From Plazaster borealis (Eukaryota > Echinodermata > Asteroidea > Forcipulatida > Labidiasteridae): 64,000 nt of DNA. Shown here one piece after another: positions 10,650 to 22,487 of the stretch. The position numbers were made by a program, and so were the translations under genes. A model generated the notes under the pieces. It had not been told where the DNA came from. It worked only from the letters and a program-made list of their open reading frames with translations, and did not search any database. Within the stretch, counting starts at the first letter, position 1. Every line of letters begins with the position of its first letter. The DNA lies in assembly GCA_021014325.1 (NCBI GenBank), contig CM037461.1, positions 7,655,501 through 7,719,500 of the forward strand, read 5' to 3'.

Positions 10650-11060
10650 TTGTCCCAGAGATCCACTCCTTCCTGGCACACTTCTTCTGTGATCTCTGCC
10701 CCTCTTTTCTTCACCCCCAGTCTTTCCTCTCTCATTTTCTTGTCGTTTTTCTTCCTCATTCTGCTTTTCTTCCTCCTGTCTTTCTTCCCTCCTTTTCTTC
10801 TCTTCCTCCTGTCTTTCTTCCCTCCTTTTCTTTTTGTCTAACTGTTCCCCTGTGTCTTTGTGATTGTCCTTTCTCCGTCTCTTCTCCTCCGTTTTTCCTC
10901 ATTCCTTTTTCTCCTTCTTCGCCCCGTCTGTCTACCATTTTCCGTTTACAGTGATTGTCCACTCCCAGTAGATTTACCCTTCTGGTATGCCTCTTCAAAT
11001 CTTCAAATCTGGTAAAACTATTATTTGTCGGACACTGTGGACATCTGTACTTTTCCTTTT
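10650..11060 (-). pseudogene. C2H2 zinc finger plus Glu/Lys/Gly tail
   Basis: Minus-strand reading from about 11060 gives a zinc finger of the form CPQCPTNNSFTRFEDLKRHTRR, followed by a Lys/Glu/Gly/Arg low-complexity region that includes a 39-base tandem duplication (EEKEGRKTGGR twice). A second copy of the same arrangement lies at 22488-23290 (CPKCPAAFVRFEDLQKHTW plus a Lys/Glu tail), so this is a dispersed family rather than a unique gene. No ATG-initiated full frame is evident. Confidence 0.5.
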
Positions 11061-11191
11061 CTTCTTGGTGAGTTTAAATATGTCGCTTCGAGTTCCATCT
11101 ACTTCAAAACCTCTGCCCGCCTTGGTAACACTGCAAATTCATGATTCCTACAATGATAAAAATACACAACAAAACTTGTTTAATCCTCAAC

Positions 11192-12220
11192 TTAATTGTA
11201 GCGCAATGGTTTCCTGTGCTCTCTTTGGGGATTTCTCCTCCCCATTGTAGTTTCATTAACAACATTACTCGTCTCTCTCGCTGTCGCAACAACTTCATGT
11301 AACCAACTCTTCCTTATGGCTTGACCCTCATAAGGCTTCAGTCGGTCAGCGTGAACCACAATTAATGTACTTCTTGGTTTCTCCTGTATTCTATACACTA
11401 CATCAGAAATTTTTTTAATCACTAGGAATGGTCCCTCCCAAGGGTAAGAAGGTTTCCGACTGTCCCCGTTTTCGTCTTGGGCTATGTAACCACACAAACG
11501 CCCCTTCTTCAATTCCATTATTATTCGCTCTTTGGTCGTAATTTCGTTTTTGTCTTACAGCGGCCAACTTAAAATAAGTCCTCGCTGCATCATGGGCTAG
11601 TTGCATTCTCAGTCTAAGTTGTTCAGCAGAATCACTAACTTCTGTCTCTTCTTCGGTGAAGGGTTTCTCAGTTATGACATCTATCGGTAGTGTAAGTTCT
11701 CTGCCTAGCATCATCATGGTCGGTGTTTCACCACTCGACTCCTGTACGGAAAATCCAATATGCCAATGTAGCATATGGAACTTGCTCATCCCAATCTTTT
11801 TGTTTCTTGACTGGATCAATCATGTTGGAGATTATGGTAATCAGAGTTCTGTTGAATCGCTCAACCATCCCGTCTGATTTAGGGTTTGTAACCTGTCGTT
11901 CTCGTTTTCTGTATCCCCAAGTATTCACTGTGTATGACTTCTGCTCCAACATTTCGCCCTTGGTCTGTGTGCAACTCTCGGCGGCACACCAAATCTGCAA
12001 ATAATTTCCTCCACAAATTTCTTTGCCACAGTTTCTGCCTTCTGATTTGGCAATGGTACGCCTCCATCCATTTTGTGAAATAGTCCCCAATGACTAAAAT
12101 GTACATGTTCTCATTCTCTGTCTCTGGAAATGGCCCCAGAATATTCATTGCCACACATTCCAACGGTGCTCCCACGCTATACTGTTGCCACGCTATACTG
12201 TTGTAACAGTGCTCTACTTT
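11192..12220 (-). pseudogene. Ty3/gypsy integrase core and C-terminal module, frameshifted
   Basis: Several overlapping minus-strand frames together spell an integrase: APLECVAMNILGPFPE (the first catalytic Asp position reads Asn), YILVIGDYFTKWMEAY, ELHTDQGRN (second Asp), SDGMVERFNRT (Glu), then a GPY/F-type module (WEGPFLVIKKISDVVYRIQ) ending in HADRLKPYEG and an Arg-rich tail. Integrase would join cDNA to host DNA. Order here is conventional (integrase last), unlike the element at 1-3084. At least three frameshifts and the D-to-N change make it inactive. No RT or LTR is recognised beside it. Confidence 0.85.
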
Positions 12221-13554
12221 TCTTTGGAGGAGATTTTTGCCTTGCACTTGTGCTTGGATAGCTGGCAGCGGTAGTTCCTTGTTAATATTATTATAACACA
12301 ACAAGTAAAATAGTTTAATGATACTTCAAGCTTTCCGTGCGCAGAGAAGGCAGAGACTGCAAACTTATTTCGCGCAAAGGATTTCTGATGGTGATTCCTG
12401 TGTTCTGAATCATTAAGTTGCTGACTGAGTTAACAAAACGTGAAAGCATTGACAAAGAAACAAAAATAAACAAAATTTTAAAATCTAGGAAGGTAACTAA
12501 ACAATTGGTCAAGGAATATGGATTGATTGGTTCTAAACAGCAGTTCTAAAAGTAGTCCTTGACAATAGGAACAAATTGAGGTTTCAAGGGAATTGAACTT
12601 GGAAAATTCTGATAACCTTTCCGTAAGTATAAATTCCACAATTTTTTTCCAAACAAACTACACTGTTTACTTCAATAACAACGGAACAAGACGCAACATG
12701 TAGGCCCTAGGCTTAATTCTTATTTTCCCAGTCAGCGACAACACTATACAATGGACATGCTCAAAAACATTCCACTACGCCGCTGCACATGTCTTCTTCT
12801 TTGGAGTCCACTCATCTACTATAAAAAAAAATGTTTGGCTGGGATTGGGCACATCTAATGGCCTTTTCATTTGCTGCCATGATGTCTTCAAGGCAGCACT
12901 ACTCCTCAAGGGCTGGGCATCGTAGAAGGTGTGGCATAGATTGGGGTGCATGCCACAATCGCAGTAGGTGTCATCGTCGTTGGTATATTCCCATTTCTCC
13001 ATGTTTGTTTTGCAAACCTTTCTCATCTGGGGTCACGCTCAGCCATTTATAATTGTTGTGCCATTTTGGGTCAACTCCCATCTTCCTCTTTTTTGTTTTT
13101 GGTGATCGGCGCTCGAACTCGCTTCAATTGCCACACCGTCGGACGCTGGCTTGTCGTTTATTGGCCTAAAGTAGGCTCTCAATCCTTTCGCTCCATTTTG
13201 TTTGGCAGCCATTGTTGAATGGACATGTAGCACGGATTACCCATGTGGGATTGAGCGAGCGATCAACGTGTTTGCTCTTTTGGGGTCGAGAATGAGCATG
13301 GTTTCGCTGGCACCTCTTTTTGGAAAAAGGTGCACGCGGCATCGAAGGGGTAACAGTTAACTAACTTCAGTGGCCATGTGTGCGTTTCTCAATCGTTCGC
13401 TGCACACAAGAAAGGAACGTGTTGTTTTCTGTTTGTGATCGTGATTGATTTCAGCGGCCGGGACAACGGAGATCAAAGACACACACGAAGAAAGCATTAC
13501 TGATGGATTATATATTACGTTGGCCAAGGCACTGGACAGATACTGTGATAGTAT

Positions 13555-13690
13555 GAACGTTTGTTGCGGTCAATGAAAAAAGGTATTCAAAAATTGAAAA
13601 GCGTATCGGGCGGAAAAAAATGTGCTCGGCCTTTTTGCCGGCGTATCGGCCAAAACAAATTGCGTATCGACCGATACGCTAGCTTGTACG
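13555..13690. repeat. Short repeats of GCGTATCG
   Basis: The word GCGTATCG (or its complement CGATACGC) occurs at least four times in about 100 bases, ending in the small palindrome GCGTATCGACCGATACGC. It adjoins the 3' end of the LINE and may be part of its tail or of its insertion site. Confidence 0.5.
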
Positions 13691-14275
13691 TGGGGAGAAC
13701 CCTGTGTCAACATTAGTTGGTTTTAAGAAACCAGTGATGGCTCTGCAACTGTCGTTGAGGGCAGGGTCAACTTTCTTAGGGTGTGAGGATCTTTCCCAGA
13801 CGGGGCAGGCATACTCTGCATCGGAGTCGCAAAGCGCGATAGCAGTTGTTTGGAGCGTGGATGCATTGGCACCCCATAAGGAGTTGGCCAGTTTCCGAAG
13901 GAGGTCGGTTCTTGTTCTCTCTTTGCCTTTGACCTTTTCAATATGCTGCTTGCACGAGAGCGTCCAGTCCAGGGTGACGCCGAGGTATACAGGGAAGTTG
14001 CAGTGTTTTAGGTGGACACCGTTCCACATCAGGGACTGTTTCATCCCACCGTCACGATTCCGTAGGTGGAACAGGCTTACCTGGGTCTTGGTAGGATTTG
14101 GCTTCAGTTGGTTGTCTGTGTAATAGGTAGTGAGGTTGTCTAGGGCTGATGTGAGGGTGGCCTCAATGTTACCTATGTTGGTGCTCTGAGCTGCAATCCC
14201 AAGGTCATCAGCATAGATGAAGCTCTTTGTCCCTTGGGACACTGGTTGGTCATTTGTGTAGATATTGAACAGCAC
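13679..14275 (-). pseudogene. LINE reverse transcriptase, YADD palm and thumb
   Basis: A 198-residue frame opening inside the LAPVLFNIY block, with YADDLGIA at residues 21-28 (catalytic Asp pair present) and the thumb-region YLGVTLDWTLSCKQHI. It then runs to the usual C-terminal part of jockey-like RTs (CPVWERSSH). It is the best preserved piece of this LINE. Confidence 0.85.
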
Positions 14276-14415
14276 TGGAGCAAGGACACTACCCTGTGGC
14301 AGGCCATTCCTTTGTTTCCTCCATCTGCCGAGCTTTCCATTTAGTTTGACAAAGAAGCGCCTGTTTCTTGTTGCAGTTATATCAGTTTGGTCAGGTGAAA
14401 GTCATGTGTCATCTC

Positions 14416-14664
14416 CTATAGCTTGTTGAGGAGTAGCCGGTGATTCACGGTGTCAAAAGCAGCTGTTAGGTCCACAAAGACAACACCAGTTGGTTGATTC
14501 CTCTTGAAGCCATCCTCGCTGTACTGTGTCAAGTTAATTACTTGGCTGGTGCTTGATTTCCCGGGTCTGAAGCCAGTCTGCTCTGGTATAAGGTGTTCTT
14601 CTGTGATAGGGCCGAGCCTGTTCAGGATCACACGCTCAAAAAGATTAAAGAGGGGGCACAGCAA
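14416..14664 (-). pseudogene. LINE reverse transcriptase, finger/palm fragment
   Basis: An 82-residue frame with RT blocks 1-3 (FERVILNRLGP, EQTGFRPGKSST, and FVDLTAAFDTVNH carrying a catalytic Asp). It lies between the N-terminal RT frame at 14645-15214 and the YADD frame at 13679-14275; frameshifts separate the three. Confidence 0.8.
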
Positions 14665-15214
14665 TGAGATTGGCCTGTAACTCTTTGTCCCTCAGGATCC
14701 TTACTCTGGCTTTCCTCCATGTCTTAGATAACTGAGACATGGATATGCAGTTGTTGAATAGCAAGAGAAGCCAGTGTTGTGTGTTCTTTCCGAAATGCTT
14801 GATCTGTTCTGTTTGGATGTCATCAAGGCCAGAAGCCTTACCGTTCTTGAGGCAGTCGATTGCTGTCTTGAGTTCCTTGATGGTGAAGTTCCAGGTAGAC
14901 TCTCTGTCACCCTGATGCCATGGGTTCTTTTTGTGGCTTCTCTTATGTTGGGTTTTGCCATTCATCAAGAGCTGGTGAGCAACCTGGTTTTCTGTTACGT
15001 TATAATGTACTGTTGTCTTCTTGGGGTCATTGTTGATTTTCTTAATGGTTAACCATGCTTTTTTACTGTTGTGTGAAATATCCACATTCTCGATGCGTTC
15101 TTGCCAAGATCTCCTTCGCTCTTCTGAAATGGCTGCCATGAGCATCTCCCCTACGTTCATGTATTCATCTGAGAAGGGATCCTCCTCATACAGCTTTGAG
15201 TACTGATCATACAA
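14645..15214 (-). pseudogene. LINE ORF2 inter-domain and RT N-terminal segment
   Basis: A 189-residue frame with the linker typical of jockey-like ORF2 (NSKKAWLTIKKINNDPKK) and the RT start region (LKNGKASGLDDIQTEQIKHF). It connects the endonuclease upstream to the RT blocks downstream. Confidence 0.8.
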
Positions 15215-17306
15215 GGAGGCGCTGGGAAATACCTTGCACTGTTTTTTTCGAACTGGTCATAGCTTGATGGGACAGGGTCAAGACCAGCTAAGGCTTCATC
15301 CAGGCCACAGGAAAATTGCTCCAAATCAGCTTTCTGAAAGTTGAAAGGGCGTCTAAAAGGAACTCTCTGGGGTACTACTGCAGCAGTAATGCCAATCAGG
15401 ATTGGTCTGTATTGTGAGTGAGGCATTGGCTCTAGGACTTTCTTCTTGCTTGAGTTTGTTATTTGATCACTTGTGAAGATTACATAAGGATTATAGCCTC
15501 TTTTCCATCGGCAGCTATTGAAAGAGGGAGGGAGTTTGGCATCATGAATTAGATCAAGATGATGAGCCTCTGCCCAACCCTCTACCAGGTTGCCGTCTTC
15601 ATTAGATTCACTGTAGCCCCAGGAGGTACTGTGACTGTTGAAGTCTCCAATTATAATGTTGATATGTTGGTAGTTGAAGGTGTCAGGTTCTTCAAATAGG
15701 AATTTAGAGCCAGGGGGTTTATAGACAGATGTTGAAGTTTCCCCAAGTTCACAGAGAGGATCTCTATATTGTCCCTTTCTGTCAGTGAGGTCTGGTCGAC
15801 AATAATGTCACTTTTGGTAAAAATAGCACTGCCATATTTCTCATGTAGCCTCTCAACAATAAGCTTCATTCCAGGGATTCTCGGTCAGTATTGTTGCTGG
15901 CCTCTGTTGGTCTCTTGTAGACACAATTCGTCACAGTCGTTCATGTGGCAAAACTTTCCAATTAGTTGTTTCGCCGAAGAGAGCCCCTCAGCATTGATGG
16001 ACATCTGTCATTGTCCGTCCTGAAAGAGACGCATGCTTCCGGCGGCAATTGGTGGGAGCCATCAGTTGTGGTTGTTGGTAGAGTGGATACAATATGTGCA
16101 ACGATGCAATAGATGCAGTAGGTAGTGGCTAAATGATCAACAGGTGATGATCGGTAGATGATGGTGGTACTATAATTAGACGTCCGGCGCGTCACAAGGC
16201 GTGTGCGTTGTGTTTTTCCGGAAGGGCAACATTCCAAAAGGTGCGTTACAGGCATTGGTGTTGTGTCTTTCCCCAACGAACAAAGAGGCACCACCAAAAA
16301 CAAAATATCGATGGAAATAAACTTTCCTCACCTCCGTTTAGCAGGAATTTGAAGTCGGCCTGTTCCAAACTTTCCCAGTGCTGACTATGTTACATGAACT
16401 GTAACTACTCCAAACTTGGCGGTTCTCGGTTTAGGGGAACTCCATATATTGGGTTAAATACGGAGCATGATGTTTGCCCTGTTGCTTTTGATGCCATTTC
16501 ACTCCGTCTGCATATGTACATGTACATGAGCCATAAAAACGTCTGGTTGCGGCCCAGCTTAATGCCCACACAGTGATCCAGTCAGCTGTGCAAAATCATT
16601 TGTGGAGGTGAAAATCAGACACACATGTTGGAGACTTAAGTGTACACATGTACATGCAAACAAAACATGTACATGTAACCTTGCCATAAAACCACATCGC
16701 ATTTGATGGAGCTTCTGAACAATGTATGACATTGGCAACAAAATACACAACAATTACTGCAGCCCAAGTTTTTATTTCTTTTCGGGTTAGTCTAAGATCT
16801 TAGTTGTCATTCTGAAACCTGGCATTGATAAAGGAATATTTGATCTTCATTTTGAGAGGAAAGTGTAAACCTAGGACATATTCTAAGTCTCCGCTTGGAA
16901 AATATGACAGATGTTTTTGGCGTAACAGTACGTGCCGTTGTGCAAGGGTTGGTATAAGTGGGCAGCGCTGGCTGCCTCCGCCTCTATTTTCTTTGCGCTT
17001 CTACTGCTGGTAGCTGTACTACCATTACAGTTCTGCAATTGAGAATTGAGTTATCGCTGGCACTGTTAGATTGGGACTACATTGCGTGTTGGCCCTCCTA
17101 CTGTGTTAGGTTGACTGGATGCGCTGCCCAGTCTGCAAGCCGCGATCGGTCAGTCATTGGCGCCGACAGTGGCTGCCACTGGCGGACCGCGGGCAAAAAT
17201 GTGGTGGTGTGGGAGGATTGGTTACAAGTGTGGAGGGGGGGTTGGTAGTCATTGACACACACAAAATAATGTGGACTCGGACACCTGTGGGTTCGGATTG
17301 ACCAAT

Positions 17307-17370
17307 AACTGTATTTGATGTCGGAAAAGCGACCGACCAACGACGGAGGCAGGAGAATGCCATAACCAAA
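17307..17370 (+). repeat. Dispersed repeat, copy 1
   Basis: About 64 bases nearly identical to 18366-18428 in the same orientation (core AAAGCGACCGACCAACGACG, continuing GAGGCAGGAGAATG). The two copies are 1.06 kb apart. Flanks do not match, so this is a dispersed repeat rather than a long duplication. Confidence 0.7.
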
Positions 17371-17550
17371 CAACAATTAACAATAAACAAAATAAAGAGA
17401 AAAGAGAAAATCATTAGTACCAGAAATATGGAAGAGCTCTATCATAAATTAAGATGAAGCACTGATATTTCCCTAATAGTGGAACAAGCCTCATTTGTTA
17501 GACATTAATCCGTCCAGTAGGCCTACAAAGTTATTTATCAACCAAAACAA

Positions 17551-17614
17551 ACATGAGAAACATTGTCCTATGCAGTCTACAAACATGAGAAACATTGTCC
17601 TATGCAGTCTTGAA
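17551..17614 (+). repeat. 32-bp tandem duplication
   Basis: The sequence ACATGAGAAACATTGTCCTA with its following TGCAGTCT occurs twice in direct succession with a 32-base offset. Confidence 0.85.
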
Positions 17615-18365
17615 ATAACTAATAATCCTCAAATAGATAAGTATATTCTTATAAAAGTTGTACACTTTACCAGGAATAATAGTTTTCAACAAGAAAAACC
17701 CACGTTGACAGACAGGGAAATAAGTCATTCATCAAGCCACACTTTGCCGCATAAGCTGTCAACATTGACAAAGAGGGCACTGTTACGATATAAAACTAGG
17801 TCAAAGGTCGCCATTAAATCAGTGAGATATGCTCAGTCTACTCAAGTTTGGCATAGAAATCAGCATTAACCTATATCACAAGTAGCACTAGCTTAGTCAA
17901 TAACCCATATCACAAGTAGCAGTTACTTAAGTCAAAAATCAGTTACTTGGAAAATACAATAGTAGCTCATATTAACGTCCATGAATTAGCGATACAGCAT
18001 GGCCCTCATGTAGGTGCAACGATAGTCTAATGTTATCAACTTTATTTTACAAAAAAAGTGCACAATCCTGCGCTTTATAATACACTCCAAGATAATCTGA
18101 ACATTTATTTATTATTTATTTCTTATTTACCCTGGGGAAACCTCTCAGTGAAACACTGTTTTTCAGAGGTGCCCAGCAACTACATACACAATTTTAAAAT
18201 TGTATTATAAATGTAAACATATATTTATAAAAACATAAATTAATATTAAAAATAGAAAAACAGCCAAAGTTAAATAAAGACTACGGATATACCACAACAG
18301 CACAAAAACTTTACAACAAGCAAAATATACATATTTTAAATAAACATATCAAAAGGAGGAAATGT

Positions 18366-18428
18366 ACCTGTATTTGACATTGGAAAAGCGACCGACCAAC
18401 GACGGAGGCAGGAGAATGGCATAACCAG
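18366..18428 (+). repeat. Dispersed repeat, copy 2
   Basis: Second copy of the unit at 17307-17370, with a few substitutions. It follows an AT-rich stretch at 18100-18340 that starts with a TTTATT run and a CCTGGGGAAACC motif, which itself looks like an old interspersed repeat. Confidence 0.7.
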
Positions 18429-19595
18429 CCCCCGCCTTGTGGTGGCGCCCTCCTGACACACCGTCAGTTGCCTGGATTTATGTCAGCCAAATGGTAAAGT
18501 AACAAATGCAGCAGAGAACAGCAGACTAATGATGCCACCTCTACACAAGGTACCATGGCGTAATCTGCTCAACACATCTGATTACGAATTAAATTCAAAG
18601 TCATTAGAATTTCTGGCCAAGTTCCCTCTTAGAGCCATAATAAATTTTAGTACTTGATCCCGTAATTGTGCGCCAATTATTGTTATAGATTATGTCTACT
18701 CTGATATATAATATAAGTTTGTCGTACAATAAGAGAGTTTGTCCCTGTTCACACTTGTTAACCTATTAATTCATGTCTTTCTTGACATATTTCTCACTTT
18801 CTGAGAAGACATATTTTTTGGAATGGTAATAGTTCTCATTAATCCTATAGCTTCAAATCACTTTACGCAGGAAGTCATCCCGAAAGTGATGCATTCACAC
18901 TTGGTCTATGTATATCATACCTTTCTTATAGAAGCAACCACAGACTGCCTTGCTCCACAAGTCAAAATGAGAATCCGAAATGCGGGCCATGGCAATCCAT
19001 TTATTATCATTTTGACCGCACTGTGAAGTAGTGGCCATTGCCGAGAAATTTTCCTTTACGACACTTCAAAAACATTAAGAATGGGGAAAAAATCAAGTTC
19101 TTGCCACATCTGCCTGTCTGATCAGAAAGTACAGCTGATTAATGCAACAAATTTAATGGGCTGAGTTCTCAAATAATGCACTGCGGCAGAAGTTTATCAT
19201 GCAAGATTTATGCATACTGGATGATCAAACAAAATCTTGAATTGCTGTCTTCATGGAAGTGTACTTTCGGTTTTGAGAGACTTGTGTATTAAACATCTCT
19301 TCTTTTCGTCGGTTAGTCCTACTCATAGAAAGGTTGATCGATATCAGGATAAAGAAAACCTAAAATAAATTCAAATTTCAGTATTATTACCGAAAATTTT
19401 CAACAAGCTTCTAGGAGAGGCGCACATCATCTCCAATAGGCCCTTTCCATGAAATATGCTAATTACATTCGCGCATGCGCTCAAACATCACTGGTTGGCA
19501 GGCTAACAAAAAGCAGGATTGTCCACGCAAAACTCTTCAGGGAGCTGTTATTTATTTATTTACGTTTGCGTGCTACATTTTCATTGGATTAGGTC

Positions 19596-19926
19596 ATGCC
19601 AGTAAGTTGTCGTGTACCTGGTTGCAGAAACCGTAAGGGTAAAGAAGACAAACAAGTGTCTTTTTTTTAGATTTCCTAAAAATAATTGGCATAAACGAGG
19701 AGCATGGAAGCAGGCAGTGGGACGTTGGAAATGGAAGCCAACAGCTCACAATAGATTGTGCAGTGTATATTTTGTAGGAGGCTGGCCGAGCGACCTCGTC
19801 GCAGATGAAAACTATGGGCCGACTCTGAACATGCCACTACTAGCACTAGGTGACCACCAGGACAACAGCCATCGAGATGTGGCTCGATGTAACAATGGAG
19901 AAACGCCATGCAGTCTTCATAAGTAA
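19596..19926 (+). pseudogene. THAP domain exon, frameshifted
   Basis: From ATG at 19596: MPVSCRVPGCRNRKGK supplies the first cysteine pair (CX4C). After a run of eight T the frame jumps by one and continues RFPKNNWHKRGAWKQAV, then LCSVYF. The THAP finger requires C2CH, and the expected Cys-Ser-x-His-Phe reads Cys-Ser-Val-Tyr-Phe, so the zinc-binding His is lost. THAP domains bind DNA and are used by P-element-type and related transposases. The frameshift in a homopolymer may be an assembly error, but the His-to-Tyr change is independent damage. Confidence 0.75.
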
Positions 19927-20628
19927 TAGTCTAACAAAAGCAAAAAAGAAGCAATTAAAAACAATGAAGCAATTAGTATACGTCAAGAAATAAATATATA
20001 TTAAAGATAAATATTAGTTTTATTCGCCGCACTCGTGTCTCGTGAAATAACGGTGACTTACCTGTGTTGTACTTTGCCTAAGCCTTCCTTGAGCGTTTCT
20101 CGGGAAATTTTAAAAACTATCATATGAATACTACTAATAGTACTGCTTACCAGTTGTACTATTACTAAGTACTTTAATTTAATAATTAATCTAGTTCATG
20201 TTTGTTACATTTTTTTTTTAAATGTTTGTATGGTTCACTGAAATGTTGTTGAAAGTTAATACAGAAAAGTTGTTTAACTACTGATGAGTTAGATATGTGC
20301 ACATGACGTACATGACCTAAATTTATTTTATCAAGTAATAAACCACAAGGAAAACTCATCGGGTCAATTTATTTTAACTATCATTTATAATTTCATTGTC
20401 CTTTGTCAGCAAGCTGATATACATGGAATTAAAACCAATTTTGTTCACAAAAAGTTCACAATTTCAAAATATGATTTGATGTATTTCAATATGAGCTATA
20501 ATCAGAGTGGTACAGCCAGCCGAACGAATTTGATATCATACTGCATAGTTTTTACTACCAACGAACTGTTGGTACTGATGCTAGCATTGTTATTGACGTG
20601 GTTATTTTGTTTGGAATAATCTTTTTAG

Positions 20629-20782
20629 GAGGCTGAAGAAGAGGAAAAACAAAGTCGCCTCATCACAGATGACCATGCTAATACAACTGCAGCGGCACTA
20701 AAGATTTTATTGCACATGCATAGTTACGACAATGCCCCTTCCAGTTCTACCGATGATGGAGAACACAACATTATATCACAAG
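20629..20782 (+). CDS. Second exon of the THAP gene (acidic)
   Basis: Delimited by a TTTTTAG acceptor and a CACAAG/GTTTGC donor. It encodes an acidic, Ser-rich segment beginning EAEEEEKQSRLITDDHANTT. Placement between the THAP exon and the convergent minus-strand exon, inside the same TIRs, suggests it belongs to the plus-strand gene. No domain recognised. Confidence 0.4.
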
Positions 20783-20910
20783 GTTTGCCATTTTGACTTG
20801 GAGATCATAGCCAAATAAGGATGCCATTTTCGTTTACTAAAGCGTAAACCGTTCTTTCTACTTCCAACATACATGCCTTGAACTTCACAGAGGCCACCAT
20901 GCACTATAAT

Positions 20911-21079
20911 GTCACCCAGTTTTTTAGCCCAGTATAAAATTTCGTGTTTGTGTCATTATCTTTAATGTTAACTGTTGACCAGGTGTGATGTTTTCCAGAC
21001 TTAAGTTCCTCTACTACTTTGGCCTGCCTCTTCACATCAGCTTTAAGTTGTTCCTTTTCTGCATCCTCAACTTGGATTT
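20911..21079 (-). pseudogene. Transposase-like exon with FYTGL motif
   Basis: After an acceptor (TTTTATAG) the minus strand encodes a short coiled-coil stretch (EKEQLKADVKRQAKVVEELK) and then NDTNTKFYTGLKNW. The pattern 'Asp...FYTGL...' precedes the helix-turn-helix and DDE domains of THAP-associated transposases. A stop follows a few codons later, and the DDE domain is absent. Confidence 0.5.
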
Positions 21080-22149
21080 CTATAAAAGGGATTTAATAAT
21101 TTAACAAAGATTTTATAAGTTGTTTTGAAAGGAAGGTATAAAGTTTTATTTTTAAAGAGGGGCTCCAGGATGTTTGGAAATAATTAGCTTTTACATTTTT
21201 CCAATAGATGGAGTCCCCAAGAAATATAATAAATTATTATGAGTCCCTTACCTCACGCTTAAACAGGGTAAAAATGTCTTTTCCTCGAAACACTCCCAGC
21301 CCGTAATCTGAAAACGCGAGGTCAAACAAACCCCGCGACGAGGAACTCATGACGTCACCGGCGTCTATTCAGTTTGGACCTGCCCATATGAATGCACTTA
21401 GCTAACGAAAATACACTGCCAAACTTCACAATTTGCAATCAATACGGCCGTAAATGTGACTTTTTATAGGACGACCCAACAGGCAAATAATCAGCAATCC
21501 AATTTACAACAGATTTTTGAGTTGGGGGTTTTTGATCTTTGAGAGGCGAGCCGATTCCGCAGCTCGGCTGTAGCGTGAAGTTCGTTTGCCAACCAGTGGT
21601 GTTTGCATGCATACAAGTAGCATATTTTATGGGAAGGGTCTATTGGAAGGGATATCTAGGCGGACAACTTGACCGATGTGGAATTTTTCCGTAGATTGGA
21701 CGTACTTGCAGTGTCCGGACAGTTGACCCTAGCCACCTGTGCCCCATCCCACCTCTTCAACTTTTATGTCAGTATTGATGGCGTGTGTTCCTCGGATGAG
21801 AAAGCAGGTGCCATAAGTACGTCCTGAAGTACATTTCCACTGTATAACTAGTGACGTCATCAAATAAAATGGAGCTGGACGATATTTTACACACGATGTC
21901 AAAAGTAATTTGGATGATTTAGCTGTGTCGTTGAGAGATTGTGACATTTTTACAGGTGTTTAAGATTTATACATGGCAAAGGAAAAAGTGATTTAGCTAG
22001 GAATACAGTTTGACTTTACAAAAATATGGGACCAGACCACTGCCTCACGCCACACTGCCTCCTTCGAGGACTTGCGCTGTCCCCCGATTATTTAAAATAA
22101 GTCAACACCTGCTTAAGCAATTGAACAAATCATATGTCTTAAAATTTAG

Positions 22150-22315
22150 TACAATCTTCAAGTCAACAATCCCCAACAAATTGTATCTTTTTCAACAGTC
22201 CGCAAAAATTTTATCTTTCGACAATCCGCAACAAATTTGTATCTTTTTCAACAATCCGCAACAATTTCATTTTTCTCAACAAATTTATCTTACAACAACC
22301 CGCAACATTTAAATT
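22150..22315 (+). repeat. ~34-bp minisatellite (CAATCCGCAACAAATTT)
   Basis: Four to five imperfect copies of a unit containing CAACAATCCGCAACAAATTT followed by a T-rich spacer. Confidence 0.75.
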
Positions 22316-22487
22316 TACTACTTTGTTATTAAGACTACTCTTTTTGCTCTTTTGGTGCTATGGAATAAGTTCTCTCTATCACCTCCTGCCTTTGTTTCCG
22401 TCCGCCATTTCTATACGTGTAACCTACTCGCCTCTCTACTACCCGCGTTACTTTATTTTATTGTTGTACTATTTTATTTTTTATTGT

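Larger units (their letters stand above)
13690..15960 (-). mobile_element. Non-LTR retrotransposon (LINE), jockey-like, decayed
   Basis: Two domains in order on the minus strand. An APE-type endonuclease: GDFNSHSTSWGY near 15630 and a degraded SDHRP-like motif, HSQYRPI near 15420. Then a reverse transcriptase: LIPEQTGFRPGKSST near 14590, FVDLTAAFDTVNH near 14470, GLPQGSVLAPVLFNIYTND near 14290 and YADDLGIA near 14212. The RT active site YADD is intact. The reading is spread over at least four frames (breaks near 15390-15210, 14650 and 14400), so the copy is dead. The text is closest to what is usually annotated as 'mobile element jockey' in invertebrates; I place it in the jockey/CR1 group without a finer clade. 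The 5' end is uncertain. Confidence 0.85.
19432..21647. mobile_element. THAP-type DNA transposon with ~70-bp TIRs
   Basis: The ends are inverted copies: TCCAATAGGCCCTTTCCATG at 19432 against the complement of 21647 (TCCAATAGACCCTTCCCATA). Both continue through AATATGCTA, CATGC and CACTGGTTGGCA for about 70 bases with small gaps. Inside are a THAP zinc-finger exon and a second exon on plus, and a minus-strand exon with a transposase-like FYTGLKNW motif; the two transcription units converge. THAP plus the FYTGL region followed by an IS5-like DDE domain is the composition I know from ISL2EU/IS4EU-type elements. No DDE core is visible, and I see no clear target-site duplication. It is a deleted, probably dead copy. 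Confidence 0.65.

Noticed and set aside
16500..16690. Palindromic ACATGTACATGT words as regulatory sites
   Set aside because: They recur all over the window and behave as genome-wide low-complexity words.
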